From Kiritimatiellia bacterium (lineage in GTDB: Bacteria; Verrucomicrobiota; Kiritimatiellia; CAIVKH01), in the NCBI GenBank assembly GCA_027493775.1, contig JAOSKE010000003.1, forward strand, positions 395,761-459,760: 64,000 nucleotides of DNA, given 5' to 3'. A program made the translations under genes and the position numbers. Of this stretch, positions 9,800 through 19,970 are shown one piece after another. Numbering within the stretch: the stretch's first letter is position 1; each line of letters begins with the position of its first letter. Under the pieces are notes generated by a model that saw nothing but the letters and a program-made list of their open reading frames with translations, searched no databases and was not told the origin of the DNA.

Positions 9800-10686
9800 G
9801 CACGGCGAGCAACATCATTCGCGCGTTGCGCCCGAAACAGTGGACAAAAAACGCAATCGTTCTCGCGCCATTGATCTTCGCGCTCGGTGATCCGGCGCAG
9901 ATGGTTGGAAAGACGCAATTCTGGATCGCAATAGCGGCCACACTTATTTTCTGCGTGGTCTCCAGCGGAATTTATGTCCTCAACGATCTACGCGACGTTG
10001 AGCTGGACCGTCAACACCCCACGAAACAATTTCGGCCATTCGCGGCCGGCTCTCTTTCCATCGGCACGGGCTGGGTTCTATCTTTCATTCTGCTCATCGC
10101 CGGAATCGCCCTCGCGGCGTATCTGAGCAAACCTTTTGCCTACACCGTGGCGGGCTACATTGTTTTACAACTGCTCTACACCTTCGGTCTGAAAAAAATC
10201 GCGCTGTTGGACATTATGATTATCGCCGCCGGTTTTGTGCTCCGCACCCTCGCGGGCGCACTGGCGATTGCGGTCACGGTCTCGCCGTGGCTGTTGTTGT
10301 GTACAATGCTCCTCGCGCTTTTTCTTGCGCTCTGCAAGCGACGTCACGAACTCGTCGTGCTCTCCGGTGAAGAAGGTCAAACCCGCCCAAGCTTGCGTGG
10401 GTATGACCAGCGCCTGCTCGATGTGCTGATTTCAATGATCGCGGCGGCAACGCTGATTGTGTATTGCCTATACACACTCTGGCCGGACACGGTGAACAAA
10501 TTCGGCTCGCAAAAGCTCGGCTTCACGATTCCGTTCGTGGTCTTCGGACTGTTTCGCTACCTCGATCTGGTCTATCGCCACGAACGCGGTGGACGCCCCG
10601 AACAAATCCTCCTCACCGACATTCCCCTTCTCCTCAACATTGCGCTCTACGCCGCAACTGCGCTAACCCTCCTCGCCACACGCTGA
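9796..10686 (+). CDS. UbiA-family prenyltransferase (decaprenyl-phosphate phosphoribosyltransferase-like)
   Basis: 'NIIRALRPKQWTKNAIVLAPLIFA', 'NDLRDVELDRQHPTKQFRP', multiple TM segments; overlaps the preceding stop. Confidence 0.8.
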   Translation: MSTASNIIRALRPKQWTKNAIVLAPLIFALGDPAQMVGKTQFWIAIAATLIFCVVSSGIYVLNDLRDVELDRQHPTKQFRPFAAGSLSIGTGWVLSFILLIAGIALAAYLSKPFAYTVAGYIVLQLLYTFGLKKIALLDIMIIAAGFVLRTLAGALAIAVTVSPWLLLCTMLLALFLALCKRRHELVVLSGEEGQTRPSLRGYDQRLLDVLISMIAAATLIVYCLYTLWPDTVNKFGSQKLGFTIPFVVFGLFRYLDLVYRHERGGRPEQILLTDIPLLLNIALYAATALTLLATR

Positions 10687-10811
10687 ATCGGAACACGCTC
10701 CTTCAACTTGAAGTTGTTCGCAAAATTTGCGACCACGGAACAGAACGCAGGTTTGCCAACAAGCGCCAAGGGCTTGCTTGCGATCCGTAGTTTTTCAAAT
10801 AAGGAAATGCG

Positions 10812-11933
10812 ATGAGCGAATCCAAAATGCAAATAATCAGCAAACAAGCCGCATCGCGGCGGATTGAGGAAATCGCGGACGGCATCCACAAGGATGTCGT
10901 CAAGAAGCACAAGAAGCCGACGATGAGCTTCCCGATTCGCTCCCTCTCGAACGTGAAATACGACGTGAAGCGCGGGCATTTTGAAATCCTCAACAAGACC
11001 GCCACACGCACGCTCTCCTACAACACGGTCAAAACGTTCGCTCAGTCCATGCGGCTTCTGGCGACGACCAAGAATGACCTGCTGGACAAGGACGACATCG
11101 CGGGCAAGCGCGAGATTTATTACAACTCGAAGGGCTGGGGCGAGTGCCGTTTTGATCAACAGCCGGAGTCCGATGCGCTGCTCGACGATATGGAGGCGAT
11201 GCTGGCGATCAATCGCGAGCAACTCGGCTACATCCCCGAAGAGCGCGGTGGTGAAGTGTGCGGGCCAATTGTGGTGATTGATCGCGACCCCGACACGGGC
11301 AAGGACATCAAAATTGATTGCACGAAACTCGGCACCGGCGCATGGAGCATCCCCTCGCGTGTCGAGCACATGCGTTTTCAGACCAAGGCAAAATTCGTAC
11401 TCGCCGTCGAGACCGCCTCGCTGTTTCAACGTCTCGTCCACCACCGCTACTATGCAAAGGCGAACTGCATTTTGATTTCCATGAGCGGCGTACCCACTCG
11501 TGCGTGCCGTCGGTTCATTCGTCGCCTTGCAGATGACCAGAAGATTCCTGTTCTCGCGTTCACCGACGGCGACCCATACGGCTATTGCAACATCTACCGC
11601 ACCCTGAAAGTCGGCTCCGGCCAGGCCGCACACATCAACCGCTACTTCTGCGTGCCGGTCTGCCACTATCTCGGCGTGACTCCGCAGGATATCATTGACT
11701 ACGACTTGGAAGACGCGACGCATCCGCTGGAGGACGTGGACATCAAGCGTGCGAAAGATGCGCTAAAAAACGATCCCTTCATTCGGCACTACAAAGAGTG
11801 GCAAAAGGCGCTCGAACAAATGCTCAAGATGGGCGTTCGTATTGAACAACAGGCCTTCGCCAAACACGGACTCAACTTCGTCCTCGATCACTATCTCCCC
11901 GAGAAACTGAAGAAGGGCAAATTTTTGCCGTAA
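10812..11933 (+). CDS. DNA topoisomerase VI subunit A / Spo11-like protein
   Basis: 'GKREIYYNSKGWGECRFDQQPESDALLDDME' (winged-helix catalytic Tyr region resembling Spo11 KRDIYY) and Toprim-like 'VLAVETASLFQRL...ILISMSGVPTRACRRFIRRL...VLAFTDGDPYGYCNIYRTLKVGSG'. Confidence 0.85.
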   Translation: MSESKMQIISKQAASRRIEEIADGIHKDVVKKHKKPTMSFPIRSLSNVKYDVKRGHFEILNKTATRTLSYNTVKTFAQSMRLLATTKNDLLDKDDIAGKREIYYNSKGWGECRFDQQPESDALLDDMEAMLAINREQLGYIPEERGGEVCGPIVVIDRDPDTGKDIKIDCTKLGTGAWSIPSRVEHMRFQTKAKFVLAVETASLFQRLVHHRYYAKANCILISMSGVPTRACRRFIRRLADDQKIPVLAFTDGDPYGYCNIYRTLKVGSGQAAHINRYFCVPVCHYLGVTPQDIIDYDLEDATHPLEDVDIKRAKDALKNDPFIRHYKEWQKALEQMLKMGVRIEQQAFAKHGLNFVLDHYLPEKLKKGKFLP

Positions 11934-11991
11934 CATTTGCCCTCGGGAAGAAGTGAACAGCCGAAACGGCGCGGCGGACAAAGAGTTCCGC

Positions 11992-12654
11992 CTACTTGGG
12001 GGCAATTGCCACTTCGTAGGCCTGTTTCATTTCGGCGGGTGACTCGACGCTGAATCCAAGGTCGCGGAGGAGGCCGTCTTTCAAATCGTAAATCCAGCCC
12101 ATCACGGCAAGTTGTTGTCCAGCACGCCAGGCTTCCTGGACGATACTCGTCTCGCAAACATTCATCGCCTGCTCAACCACGTTCAACTCGCACAGCCGCT
12201 CGCGCCGCGCCGATTCGTCGGGAAGCGCGGCCAACTGATCGGTGTGCTGGCGTTGGACATCGCGGATGTGGTGAAGCCAGGCGTCTATCAGGCCGTGCGG
12301 CTTGTTCTCCATCGCTGCGGCGATTCCGCCGCATCCATAGTGACCGCATACAATGATACGACTGACCTCCAACACTTCGACGGCGAATTGAAGAACGGAG
12401 AGGAAATTAAGGTCGGTGTGGACGACGACGTTTGAAATGTTCCGATGAACAAACACCTCACCCGGCGGCAACCCGGCGATAACATTGGCGGGCACACGGC
12501 TGTCGGAGCAGCCGATCCAGAAATACTGGGGGCGCTGCTGGCGACTGAGTCGTCCGAAGTAGTCCGGGTCTTGCGCGAGCATATCCGCCGCCCACGCCTT
12601 GTTGTTTGCGAAAAGTTCTTTTTGCGACGGCATCCCCAGACTATAGAGCGACAT
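11992..12654 (-). CDS. can: Beta-class carbonic anhydrase
   Basis: 'WIGCSDSRVPAN', 'GEVFVHRNISNVV', 'CGHYGCGGI' motifs. Confidence 0.95.
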   Translation of the reverse strand: MSLYSLGMPSQKELFANNKAWAADMLAQDPDYFGRLSRQQRPQYFWIGCSDSRVPANVIAGLPPGEVFVHRNISNVVVHTDLNFLSVLQFAVEVLEVSRIIVCGHYGCGGIAAAMENKPHGLIDAWLHHIRDVQRQHTDQLAALPDESARRERLCELNVVEQAMNVCETSIVQEAWRAGQQLAVMGWIYDLKDGLLRDLGFSVESPAEMKQAYEVAIAPK

Positions 12655-12737
12655 CGCTTCCGCACAATCAGATTTTTCCAACAATAGGAAAGATCAGCAG
12701 TGGAAAGATGCGCACCAACTTGGTATCTTCGTAACGC

Positions 12738-15101
12738 ATGGCAAGCAACGGTCAAGATGACGAGCACGATGACGATGAGGTTGAGGTCGGCTCAATGCCG
12801 GATGACGAGGCCCCTGTGCGCTCGTCCGCCAACGCAGAAGAGGCGCCGCTCGAAATCGGGGGCTATCAGCTTGTCAATGAACTGCAGCGCGGCGGTCAGG
12901 CGGCCGTCTTTCTCGCCATTCAAAAATCCACCGGGCGGCGCGTTGCGCTGAAATTGATTTTCGCAGGTCCGCTCGCCTCCAACATTGAGCGCGCACGGAT
13001 GGATCAGGAGGTGCGCATCCTCGCGGCGCTGGACCACCCGAACATTGTTTCTGTCGTGGATCGCGGCGAGACAGCGGATGGCTCGCACTACTTCGTGATG
13101 AACTATGTGGACGGTCGGACGCTGAACGAGTTTCTCGACGACTTTCGACGCGACCGCGGCGACGGACTACAGGCGAGCGATATTACAGAGCTGCTCAAAC
13201 TTTTCCGGCGAATTTGCGAAGCGGTCAACGCCGCGCATCTCCGGGGCATCGTCCACCGAGACTTGAAGCCCGCGAACATCATCATTGATGCGTACGGCGA
13301 ACCTCACCTCCTCGACTTCGGTCTTGCCCACGCGGCCGTGGCCGAGCCGGGCAATCCCGCAGCCGGCTCGACGCGACTCGGGGAGTTTGTCGGCTCGCTC
13401 GAATGGGCAAGTCCCGAGCAAGTTCGCGGTGACGCAAGTCTGATTGACACGCGCACCGATGTGTATGCGCTTGGCGTGATCCTCTACGAAATGCTGACCG
13501 GCGAATTTCCGTACGATGTGTTTGGCGAGCTGCGCGTCGTGCTGGATCAGATTGTGACCACCCGCCCCATCGCGCCCAGCAAAGTCGTTGTGCGCAACAA
13601 TAAACTCGGGCGCTCGAAGGAGGCGCTCTGGGGCCCGGCGCTGGATCAAATCCTGCTCAAAGCGCTTTCCAAGTCGCGCGAAGATCGCTTCCAAAATGCA
13701 GGTGAACTGGCGCGCGCGATCGGTCAATACCTCGACACGCCGCGCCCGCAGCCGCGCGCGTCGCGAGCGCCTTTTATCATCGGCTCGGTTGCGGCTCTGC
13801 TCCTCGCAATCGTCGCCGGCTTCAGTCTCTGGTTTTTCAGAAAGCCCGCCGCGGAACAGCAGCCGATCCATGTTTCGTACACCGACGGCGTGTACGGATA
13901 CGCGATTGACGGAGACAGTGTCGTTTTCATCTTCGAGCGCGATCACTACAGCCTGGCCCGGCACGAAGATGGCCGCCTCGTTTCGGCAATGGATATAGAC
14001 AATATTAGTCGTGTCCAAATCGCTGGCGCATTCAACGACTGGAAGAAAGATGCGCACGACTGGCGGATGCAACTCACGGGGCCGAATCGCTTTGAGCTGA
14101 GAAAACACCTGCGCGATTTCAAGAGCCGCTCCGAGTGGCCATTCAAATTTCTCATCAATGGTGAATACTGGATCGGCGCCCCACCCCAAGCAGTAAATCG
14201 CGAGGTGGCAGTGGCCGACACCGCGACGTTCAACCTCGTCTTCTTGAATCCGCTCTCTGAGAACGCAACCGAATTCGCCTCGCTTCACGCCTACCGCAAA
14301 CGCATTGACAAAGCGTGGCCCGGTCAGGGGGCAAACCTCGTCCTCGACGAGAGCAATCACTATCACTTCACATTCACCCACCTTGCGCCCGGCCAGCGCG
14401 TGACCGACCTCGACCCGCTGCAGGGCATTCCGCTTAATTCGCTCAACATCGGTCAGGCCAAGGTCACCGACCTCTCGCCTCTGGCAGAGATGACCGATCT
14501 GCAAAAACTCTATGTCAACGACGGCACGTTCCACGCGCTGACTGCCCCGGTATTTCAAGCGCTGGACAACGGTGATTACGCGGGCGCGACGCAGGCGCTG
14601 TCCCCGATCTTTGAGGATTTGACCAATGTCATTGCGCTGGCCCATGCGCACGACGCGATTGCTGCGAGTATCGCCAACATGCAGAGCTTGAAGGAGAATC
14701 CGGGCCAACCGATTCCACAGCCGGCTGTTCACAAGAAGCACAACTACGCACTGATCCTGGCGCCGATGAACTGGTACGAAGCGCAGCGCTTCGCCCAAGA
14801 GCACGGAGGCAACCTAGTCTCCATCGCCAGCGAAGAAGAAAACGAATGGCTCGTCGCCACTTTTGCTTTACCCACCCTCGGGCGTTCCTTGTGGCTCGGC
14901 GGGACGGACGAAGGATCGGAATCGTTCTGGCGATGGGTCAGCGGTGAACGCTGGCGTTTTGAAAAATGGGCCGCGCCTGAACCGAACAACGAATATGGCG
15001 TCGAAAACTCGCTCGCCATCCGCCCTGACGGATGGTGGATGGATGCGGATGGCTATTCACTGCGCCTCCCGTTTGTCATTGAGTGGGATAAAAAGCCCTA
15101 A
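12738..15101 (+). CDS. Membrane Ser/Thr protein kinase with extracytoplasmic CBM48/glycogen-binding-like and C-type-lectin-like domains
   Basis: 'IVHRDLKPANIIID..HLLDFGLAH' kinase loop; TM near 'FIIGSVAALLLAIVAGFSLWFF'; 'VQIAGAFNDWKK...WPFKFLINGEYWIG'; C-terminal 'MNWYEAQRFAQEHGGNLVSIASEEENEWL...SLWLGGTDEGSESFWRWVSGERWRFEKWAAPEPNN..ENSLAIRPDGWWMDAD'. Confidence 0.85.
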   Translation: MASNGQDDEHDDDEVEVGSMPDDEAPVRSSANAEEAPLEIGGYQLVNELQRGGQAAVFLAIQKSTGRRVALKLIFAGPLASNIERARMDQEVRILAALDHPNIVSVVDRGETADGSHYFVMNYVDGRTLNEFLDDFRRDRGDGLQASDITELLKLFRRICEAVNAAHLRGIVHRDLKPANIIIDAYGEPHLLDFGLAHAAVAEPGNPAAGSTRLGEFVGSLEWASPEQVRGDASLIDTRTDVYALGVILYEMLTGEFPYDVFGELRVVLDQIVTTRPIAPSKVVVRNNKLGRSKEALWGPALDQILLKALSKSREDRFQNAGELARAIGQYLDTPRPQPRASRAPFIIGSVAALLLAIVAGFSLWFFRKPAAEQQPIHVSYTDGVYGYAIDGDSVVFIFERDHYSLARHEDGRLVSAMDIDNISRVQIAGAFNDWKKDAHDWRMQLTGPNRFELRKHLRDFKSRSEWPFKFLINGEYWIGAPPQAVNREVAVADTATFNLVFLNPLSENATEFASLHAYRKRIDKAWPGQGANLVLDESNHYHFTFTHLAPGQRVTDLDPLQGIPLNSLNIGQAKVTDLSPLAEMTDLQKLYVNDGTFHALTAPVFQALDNGDYAGATQALSPIFEDLTNVIALAHAHDAIAASIANMQSLKENPGQPIPQPAVHKKHNYALILAPMNWYEAQRFAQEHGGNLVSIASEEENEWLVATFALPTLGRSLWLGGTDEGSESFWRWVSGERWRFEKWAAPEPNNEYGVENSLAIRPDGWWMDADGYSLRLPFVIEWDKKP

Positions 15102-15164
15102 TCTGTGCGAAATCGCGAGAAATAGACTGACAACGGGCGCATCTTCGCTAACCTCGACGCATCC

Positions 15165-16350
15165 ATGAAAGTTGTTGTGTTAGTTGGTGATGGCATGGGC
15201 GACTACCCCGTGCCCGCGTTTGAAAACAAGACGATCCTGCAAGCTGCGGATATTCCCCATATTCGCCGCATCGCCGCAGCCGGAAAAGTGGAGCGCATAC
15301 AAACCGTTCCCGCAGGCCTCGCCCCCGGCAGTGATGTCGCCAATTTGAGTCTGCTCGGCTACAACCCCACCGAACGCTACAGTGGCCGCGCCCCCATCGA
15401 GGCGGCGGGCGCAGGCATCGCGCTCACGTCGAACCAAGTCGCGTTTCGCTGCAACCTCGTGACCATCGTAGGCGGAATTATGAAGGACTATTCCGCCGGA
15501 CACATCAGCACGGAAGAAGCGCACGAGCTGATCGCGGCAATTCAAGAACGGCTCGGACGTCCGGGGTTGGAGTTTCACGGCGGCGTGAGCTATCGCCATC
15601 TCCTCCTGTGGAGCGACGGCCCTACAGAAATTCTTACTCAACCTCCACACGAAATTTCCGACCGTGAGGTGGATCCGCATCAGCCACATGGCACCCGACA
15701 GGACGAAGTGCGGCGACTGATGAGCGCGTCACAGGAGATTCTCCACGACCATCCGGTCAATCGCGCGCGCATCGCCGCCGGCAAAAATCCTGCGACGCAA
15801 ATCTGGCTTTGGGGCCAGGGTCGCGCGATGCAACTGCAGTCTTATCGCGAACGATTTGGCCGCTACGGCATCGTCGTCTCCGCCGTGGACCTCGTCCGCG
15901 GCCTCGGCCTGCTCGCCGGGCTGAAAGCCCCGATCATTGAAGGCGCGACCGGATTCCTCGACACCAACTGCGCAAACAAAGTGAACGCCGCGCTCGATGC
16001 GCTGCGCACCGACAACTTTGCCTACGTCCATTTTGAAGCGCCTGATGAGTGCGGACACCTCGGCCGCGCAGATTTGAAAAAAGCAGGCCATTGAAATGTT
16101 CGATGCGCAAATTGTGACGCCGATTTGGAACGAACTCGAAAAGCGCGGCGAGCCGTACCGATTGATCATCGCGATGGATCACCGCACGCCCGTTTCCAAA
16201 AAAGGACACACCCGCGAGCCAGTGCCGATCATTTCACTCGATGGGCCGTGCGGCCCGATTGATCGCGAAGCGCCATTCGACGAAATCAGCAGCGAATCAC
16301 TCCCCGTCTCCATCGCCCACGAATGGATGGCGAACAACCTTCGCGCTTAA
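15165..16350 (+). CDS. apgM: Cofactor-independent phosphoglycerate mutase (archaeal-type ApgM family), frameshifted at about 16077
   Basis: 'VVLVGDGMGDYPVPAFENKTILQAA', 'PGSDVANLSLLGYNP', 'GRAPIEAAGAGI'. Removing one A at the A6 run joins ORFs 15165..16094 and 16096..16350 (DLKKQAIEMFDAQ). Confidence 0.85.
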
Positions 16351-16369
16351 ACCCGCAATTTTTTGTTTT

Positions 16370-16416
16370 TTCCAAGGGTTGGAAGTCTATAACGAAGGGA
16401 GTTCCAAGCCTTGGAA
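16370..16416. repeat. Two-unit TTCCAA-N3-TTGGAA palindrome array, 32-bp period
   Basis: Units at 16370-16384 and 16402-16416, with a 17-nt spacer. Confidence 0.85.
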
Positions 16417-16421
16417 GTTTT

Positions 16422-17489
16422 ATGAACGCCGCCCCAAAAATTGATCTACTGGACCTCTCGCGAGAGCAGCTCGCGGAGGTATTAAAGCGGCATGGTCAAC
16501 CAGCGTTTCGTGCGAAGCAAATCCATCGCCAACTGCACGTCAACCTTGTCGCCGCAATGACAGAAATGAGTGATCTTCCCAAGGCGTTGCGCGAAGAGTT
16601 GGCCGCCGAGTTGCAAATCGGATCGCTCACCCTCGCAACCGTTCACGAAGGCGATCACGGAATGACGCGGAAGGCGCTGTTCAAATTGCCGGACGGTTCG
16701 CCAGTGGAAACCGTTTTGATGGTCTATCCGGATCGCGCGACGGTCTGCGTGTCCAGTCAGTCGGGGTGCCCTATGGGTTGCGTGTTTTGCGCCACCGGCC
16801 GACTCGGCTTTCTACACGACCTGACTGCGGGGCAAATCGTCGAACAGGTTTATTGGGCTGAACGACTCCTCCGCGCGTCGGACTTCCCGGTAAAAAAACT
16901 GACCAATGTCGTGTTCATGGGGATGGGCGAACCGTTCAACAACTACGACCAATGGCGCACATCGGTGGATATTCTCCACGATCCCGAAGGCTTCAATATG
17001 GGCGCGCGCAGTTACACCGTGTCCACCGTCGGTCTCGTTCCCGGCATCCGCAAACTTGCCGATGATCCGCTGCCGATCAATCTCGCGATTTCGCTGCACG
17101 CGCCGGACGACGAAACGCGCTCCGCACTGATGCCGGTGAACAAGAGTTTTCCAATTGCGTCCCTCCTCGATTCCGTGAAGGACTACACGGAAAAGACGAA
17201 TCGGCGCGTCTCTTTTGAATACGTGTTGCTTCAGGAAAAGAATGATTTTCCGGAGCAGGCCGATTTGTTGGGACGGCTCCTGCGCAAGAGCGAAATTCGT
17301 CCCGCGCTAATGCACGTGAACTTGATTCCGTGGAATCCGGTGCCCGGCGCTCCACTCGGTCGCTCACACCGCAAACGCGTGCTCGCATTTCAAGAGGGCC
17401 TGCACAAACACGGCGTCCCGTGCACGATCCGCGTCGAACGCGGCGTGGACATCGGCGCGGCTTGCGGTCAGCTTGCGGGCACAGCCTGA
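16422..17489 (+). CDS. rlmN: 23S rRNA (adenine(2503)-C(2))-methyltransferase RlmN
   Basis: Radical SAM 'SQSGCPMGCVFCATG', 'VVFMGMGEPFNNYD', 'INLAISLHAPDDETRSALMPVN'. Confidence 0.95.
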   Translation: MNAAPKIDLLDLSREQLAEVLKRHGQPAFRAKQIHRQLHVNLVAAMTEMSDLPKALREELAAELQIGSLTLATVHEGDHGMTRKALFKLPDGSPVETVLMVYPDRATVCVSSQSGCPMGCVFCATGRLGFLHDLTAGQIVEQVYWAERLLRASDFPVKKLTNVVFMGMGEPFNNYDQWRTSVDILHDPEGFNMGARSYTVSTVGLVPGIRKLADDPLPINLAISLHAPDDETRSALMPVNKSFPIASLLDSVKDYTEKTNRRVSFEYVLLQEKNDFPEQADLLGRLLRKSEIRPALMHVNLIPWNPVPGAPLGRSHRKRVLAFQEGLHKHGVPCTIRVERGVDIGAACGQLAGTA

Positions 17490-17538
17490 TTTCACAAAGT
17501 CATTTACTGAATCTTTATCCGCTTCTAGGATGCGACCC

Positions 17539-18319
17539 ATGCCTTTGAAAGTTTTACACATTGGCGACATCGTTGGCTCGCCTGGACGCCGTATTTTTGC
17601 CCGCCTGATTCCGCGATTGCGTCAGGAATGGAAGCTGGATGCTGTCATTGCCAATGCAGAAAACTCCGCTGCGGGACGCGGCCTCACTCCCGCGCTCGCG
17701 GAAGAACTCTTTGCCGCAGGCGCCGACCTGCTGACGCTTGGCGATCACGCCTGGGATCAAAAAGAAATTTTTTTCGTATCTCGACCGCGAACCGCGCATC
17801 ATTCGTCCCGCAAACTTTGCCCCTGGTTGTCCCGGCAAGGGCTGGGGCGCGATTGATCTTCCCAACGGAACGCGCCTTCACGTCCTTTCCTTGATTGGCC
17901 GCGTGTTTATGCCGCCGGCGGATTGTCCGTTTAGAGCTGCGGATGCAGCGCTGCAGCAGATACGAAGCCCGCTCGTGTTCACGGAAATCCACGCAGAGGC
18001 AACGTCCGAGAAGATCGCAATCGGTCGCTATCTCGATGGCCGCGTCACATCTGTCGTCGGCACCCATACCCACGTCCAAACCTCTGACGACGGGATTTTG
18101 CCAAAAGGAACGGCATATCTAACCGACCTTGGAATGACCGGGCCCAAGGATTCCGTCATTGGGCGCGACCTCGATTCCGTGCTCAAAAAGTTTATCACCG
18201 GACTCCCATCCCGATTTGAGGTGGCGGAAAATGATGTCGCAATGGAGGGCGCATTGTTCACGGTTGATCCCGCCACCGGTCGCGCAAGCGCAATCCGCCG
18301 AATTCGAGAGCGCGAATAG
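17539..18319 (+). CDS. TIGR00282/YmdB-family metallophosphoesterase, frameshifted at T7 (17768-17774)
   Basis: 'VLHIGDIVGSPGRR', 'IANAENSAAGRGLT', 'GDHAWDQKEIF'; removing one T continues as 'SYLDREPRIIRPANFAPG...VVGTHTHVQTSDD'. Confidence 0.85.
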
Positions 18320-18366
18320 GCGGGCGACTTGTTCGACGCGGCGGGCCATCGTATGCTAGGGAAAGG

Positions 18367-19677
18367 ATGAGCGAGCAACTTTCACTGGAGAAGCCCGGCC
18401 GCAAGGTCTATCGCATTGCGGAATTGACGCGGCGCATCAAGGCGCTGCTCGAAACCGATATCGGCGCGGTCTGGGTGGAAGGCGAGGTCTCCAATGCGCG
18501 CACCTATCCATCCGGCCACATTTATTTCACGCTGAAGGACGAGGGTGCGCAACTCTCTGCCGTGATGTTTCGTGGCGTCGCAGCAACGAGCAAAGTTCCG
18601 GTCAAAGATGGTGCGAAACTACGCGTGTGGGGTGAGCTGACGGTGTACGAACAGCGCGGGCAATATCAACTGATTGCACGACGCATTGAAGATGCCGGCC
18701 AAGGCGACTTGCAACGCGCATTCGAGGAGCTTAAGGCACGGCTCATAAAGGAAGGTCTGTTTGATGAAAAACACAAAAAACGTCTTCCGCTATTGCCGCG
18801 CACAATTGGCGTCGTCACCTCCCCTGCTGGCGCGGTGATTCGCGACATTCTCCACGTACTCGGCCGACGTTTTCCTGATCGCCACGTCCTCCTTGCACCC
18901 GTTCGCGTTCAAGGCGCTGAAGCAGCGGGCGAAATCGCGCGTGCGCTGGACTACCTGAACACACGCGGCGACATAGATGTCATTATCGTGGGCCGAGGTG
19001 GTGGGAGCCTCGAAGACCTGTGGGCATTCAACGAGGAAGTTGTTGCACGCGCGGTCTTTCGTTCACGCATTCCGGTCATTTCCGCCGTGGGCCACGAAAC
19101 AGATTTTACGATTTGCGATTTCGTCGCTGATGTCCGCGCCCCCACCCCCTCCGCAGCGGTGGAGGTGGTGATTCGTCCCAAAGTTGATTTCGAAGAAACG
19201 CTTCTCGTCCTTCGTCGCCGCCTCGCGCAATCGCTGCGCTCGCAAATCCTTGTCCTCCGCAACCGCTTCACACGCGCTGCACAAAGTTATGTCTTTCGCG
19301 AACCGGAGCACGCGCTGATTCGCTATCGTGAGCGCGTGAGCCGAAATAACGAAGGGATGCGACGTGCGCTGGAGTCTGCGCTCGTTCAACGGCGGCAGCG
19401 CTTGGACGAGGCGGGACTGCGCCTCAGCCACGCCGCGTTTTCCCGCGCACAAAACACACGGCATCGGATTGTACGCGCACAGGAATCACTGCGGGCGTTG
19501 AATCCACACTCCGTCTTGAAACGCGGATACAGTGTAACCCTTGGGCCGGACGGACACGCACTGCTCGATCCGGAGGCGGTCAAGGTCGGCGACGAGCTGC
19601 AAACGATGTTGGCACATGGTAGAGTCAGGTCTGTACTTACGGACAAAGAACGGAGTGAACACGATGAGCGCTCGTGA
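18367..19677 (+). CDS. xseA: Exodeoxyribonuclease VII large subunit
   Basis: 'WVEGEVSNARTYPSGHIYFTLKDEGAQLSAVMFR', 'GVVTSPAGAVIRDI', 'VGHETDFTICDFVADVRAPTPSAA'. Confidence 0.95.
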   Translation: MSEQLSLEKPGRKVYRIAELTRRIKALLETDIGAVWVEGEVSNARTYPSGHIYFTLKDEGAQLSAVMFRGVAATSKVPVKDGAKLRVWGELTVYEQRGQYQLIARRIEDAGQGDLQRAFEELKARLIKEGLFDEKHKKRLPLLPRTIGVVTSPAGAVIRDILHVLGRRFPDRHVLLAPVRVQGAEAAGEIARALDYLNTRGDIDVIIVGRGGGSLEDLWAFNEEVVARAVFRSRIPVISAVGHETDFTICDFVADVRAPTPSAAVEVVIRPKVDFEETLLVLRRRLAQSLRSQILVLRNRFTRAAQSYVFREPEHALIRYRERVSRNNEGMRRALESALVQRRQRLDEAGLRLSHAAFSRAQNTRHRIVRAQESLRALNPHSVLKRGYSVTLGPDGHALLDPEAVKVGDELQTMLAHGRVRSVLTDKERSEHDERS

Positions 19678-19927
19678 AAATAAAGCCCCCGCTGAAACAA
19701 TGGATTTTGAAAAATCACTCGCCCGCCTTGAAGCCCTCGTGAAGGAGATGGAGGGCGGCGCCCTGAGCCTCGACAAGATGATGGAGCGATTCGAGGAAGG
19801 TTCACAGTTGATCAAGATTTGCGATGCGAAGTTGAATGAGGTGGAGAAGAAGATCGAAACACTGGTTAAAAAGGGCGAAGCGGTAACGACGGAGCCGTTT
19901 GATCCCGAGGATCGCGATTCCGATTGA
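19664..19927 (+). CDS. xseB: Exodeoxyribonuclease VII small subunit
   Basis: 'DFEKSLARLEALVKEMEGGALSLDKMMERFEEGSQLIKICDAKLNEVEKKIETL', directly overlapping xseA. Confidence 0.9.
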   Translation: MSARENKAPAETMDFEKSLARLEALVKEMEGGALSLDKMMERFEEGSQLIKICDAKLNEVEKKIETLVKKGEAVTTEPFDPEDRDSD

Positions 19928-19970
19928 ACGAACTCGCGGACAGGGCTGTCGAAGAAGATCGGTGCGTTAG

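Noticed and set aside
13167-14804. 545-aa minus-strand ORF
   Set aside because: Lies antisense to the well-supported kinase-lectin gene; Arg/Leu/Val-rich low-complexity translation typical of a shadow ORF.
15165-18319. Real pseudogenisation of apgM and the YmdB-like gene
   Set aside because: Each has a single one-base homopolymer disruption with otherwise conserved protein on both sides; sequencing error is more economical.
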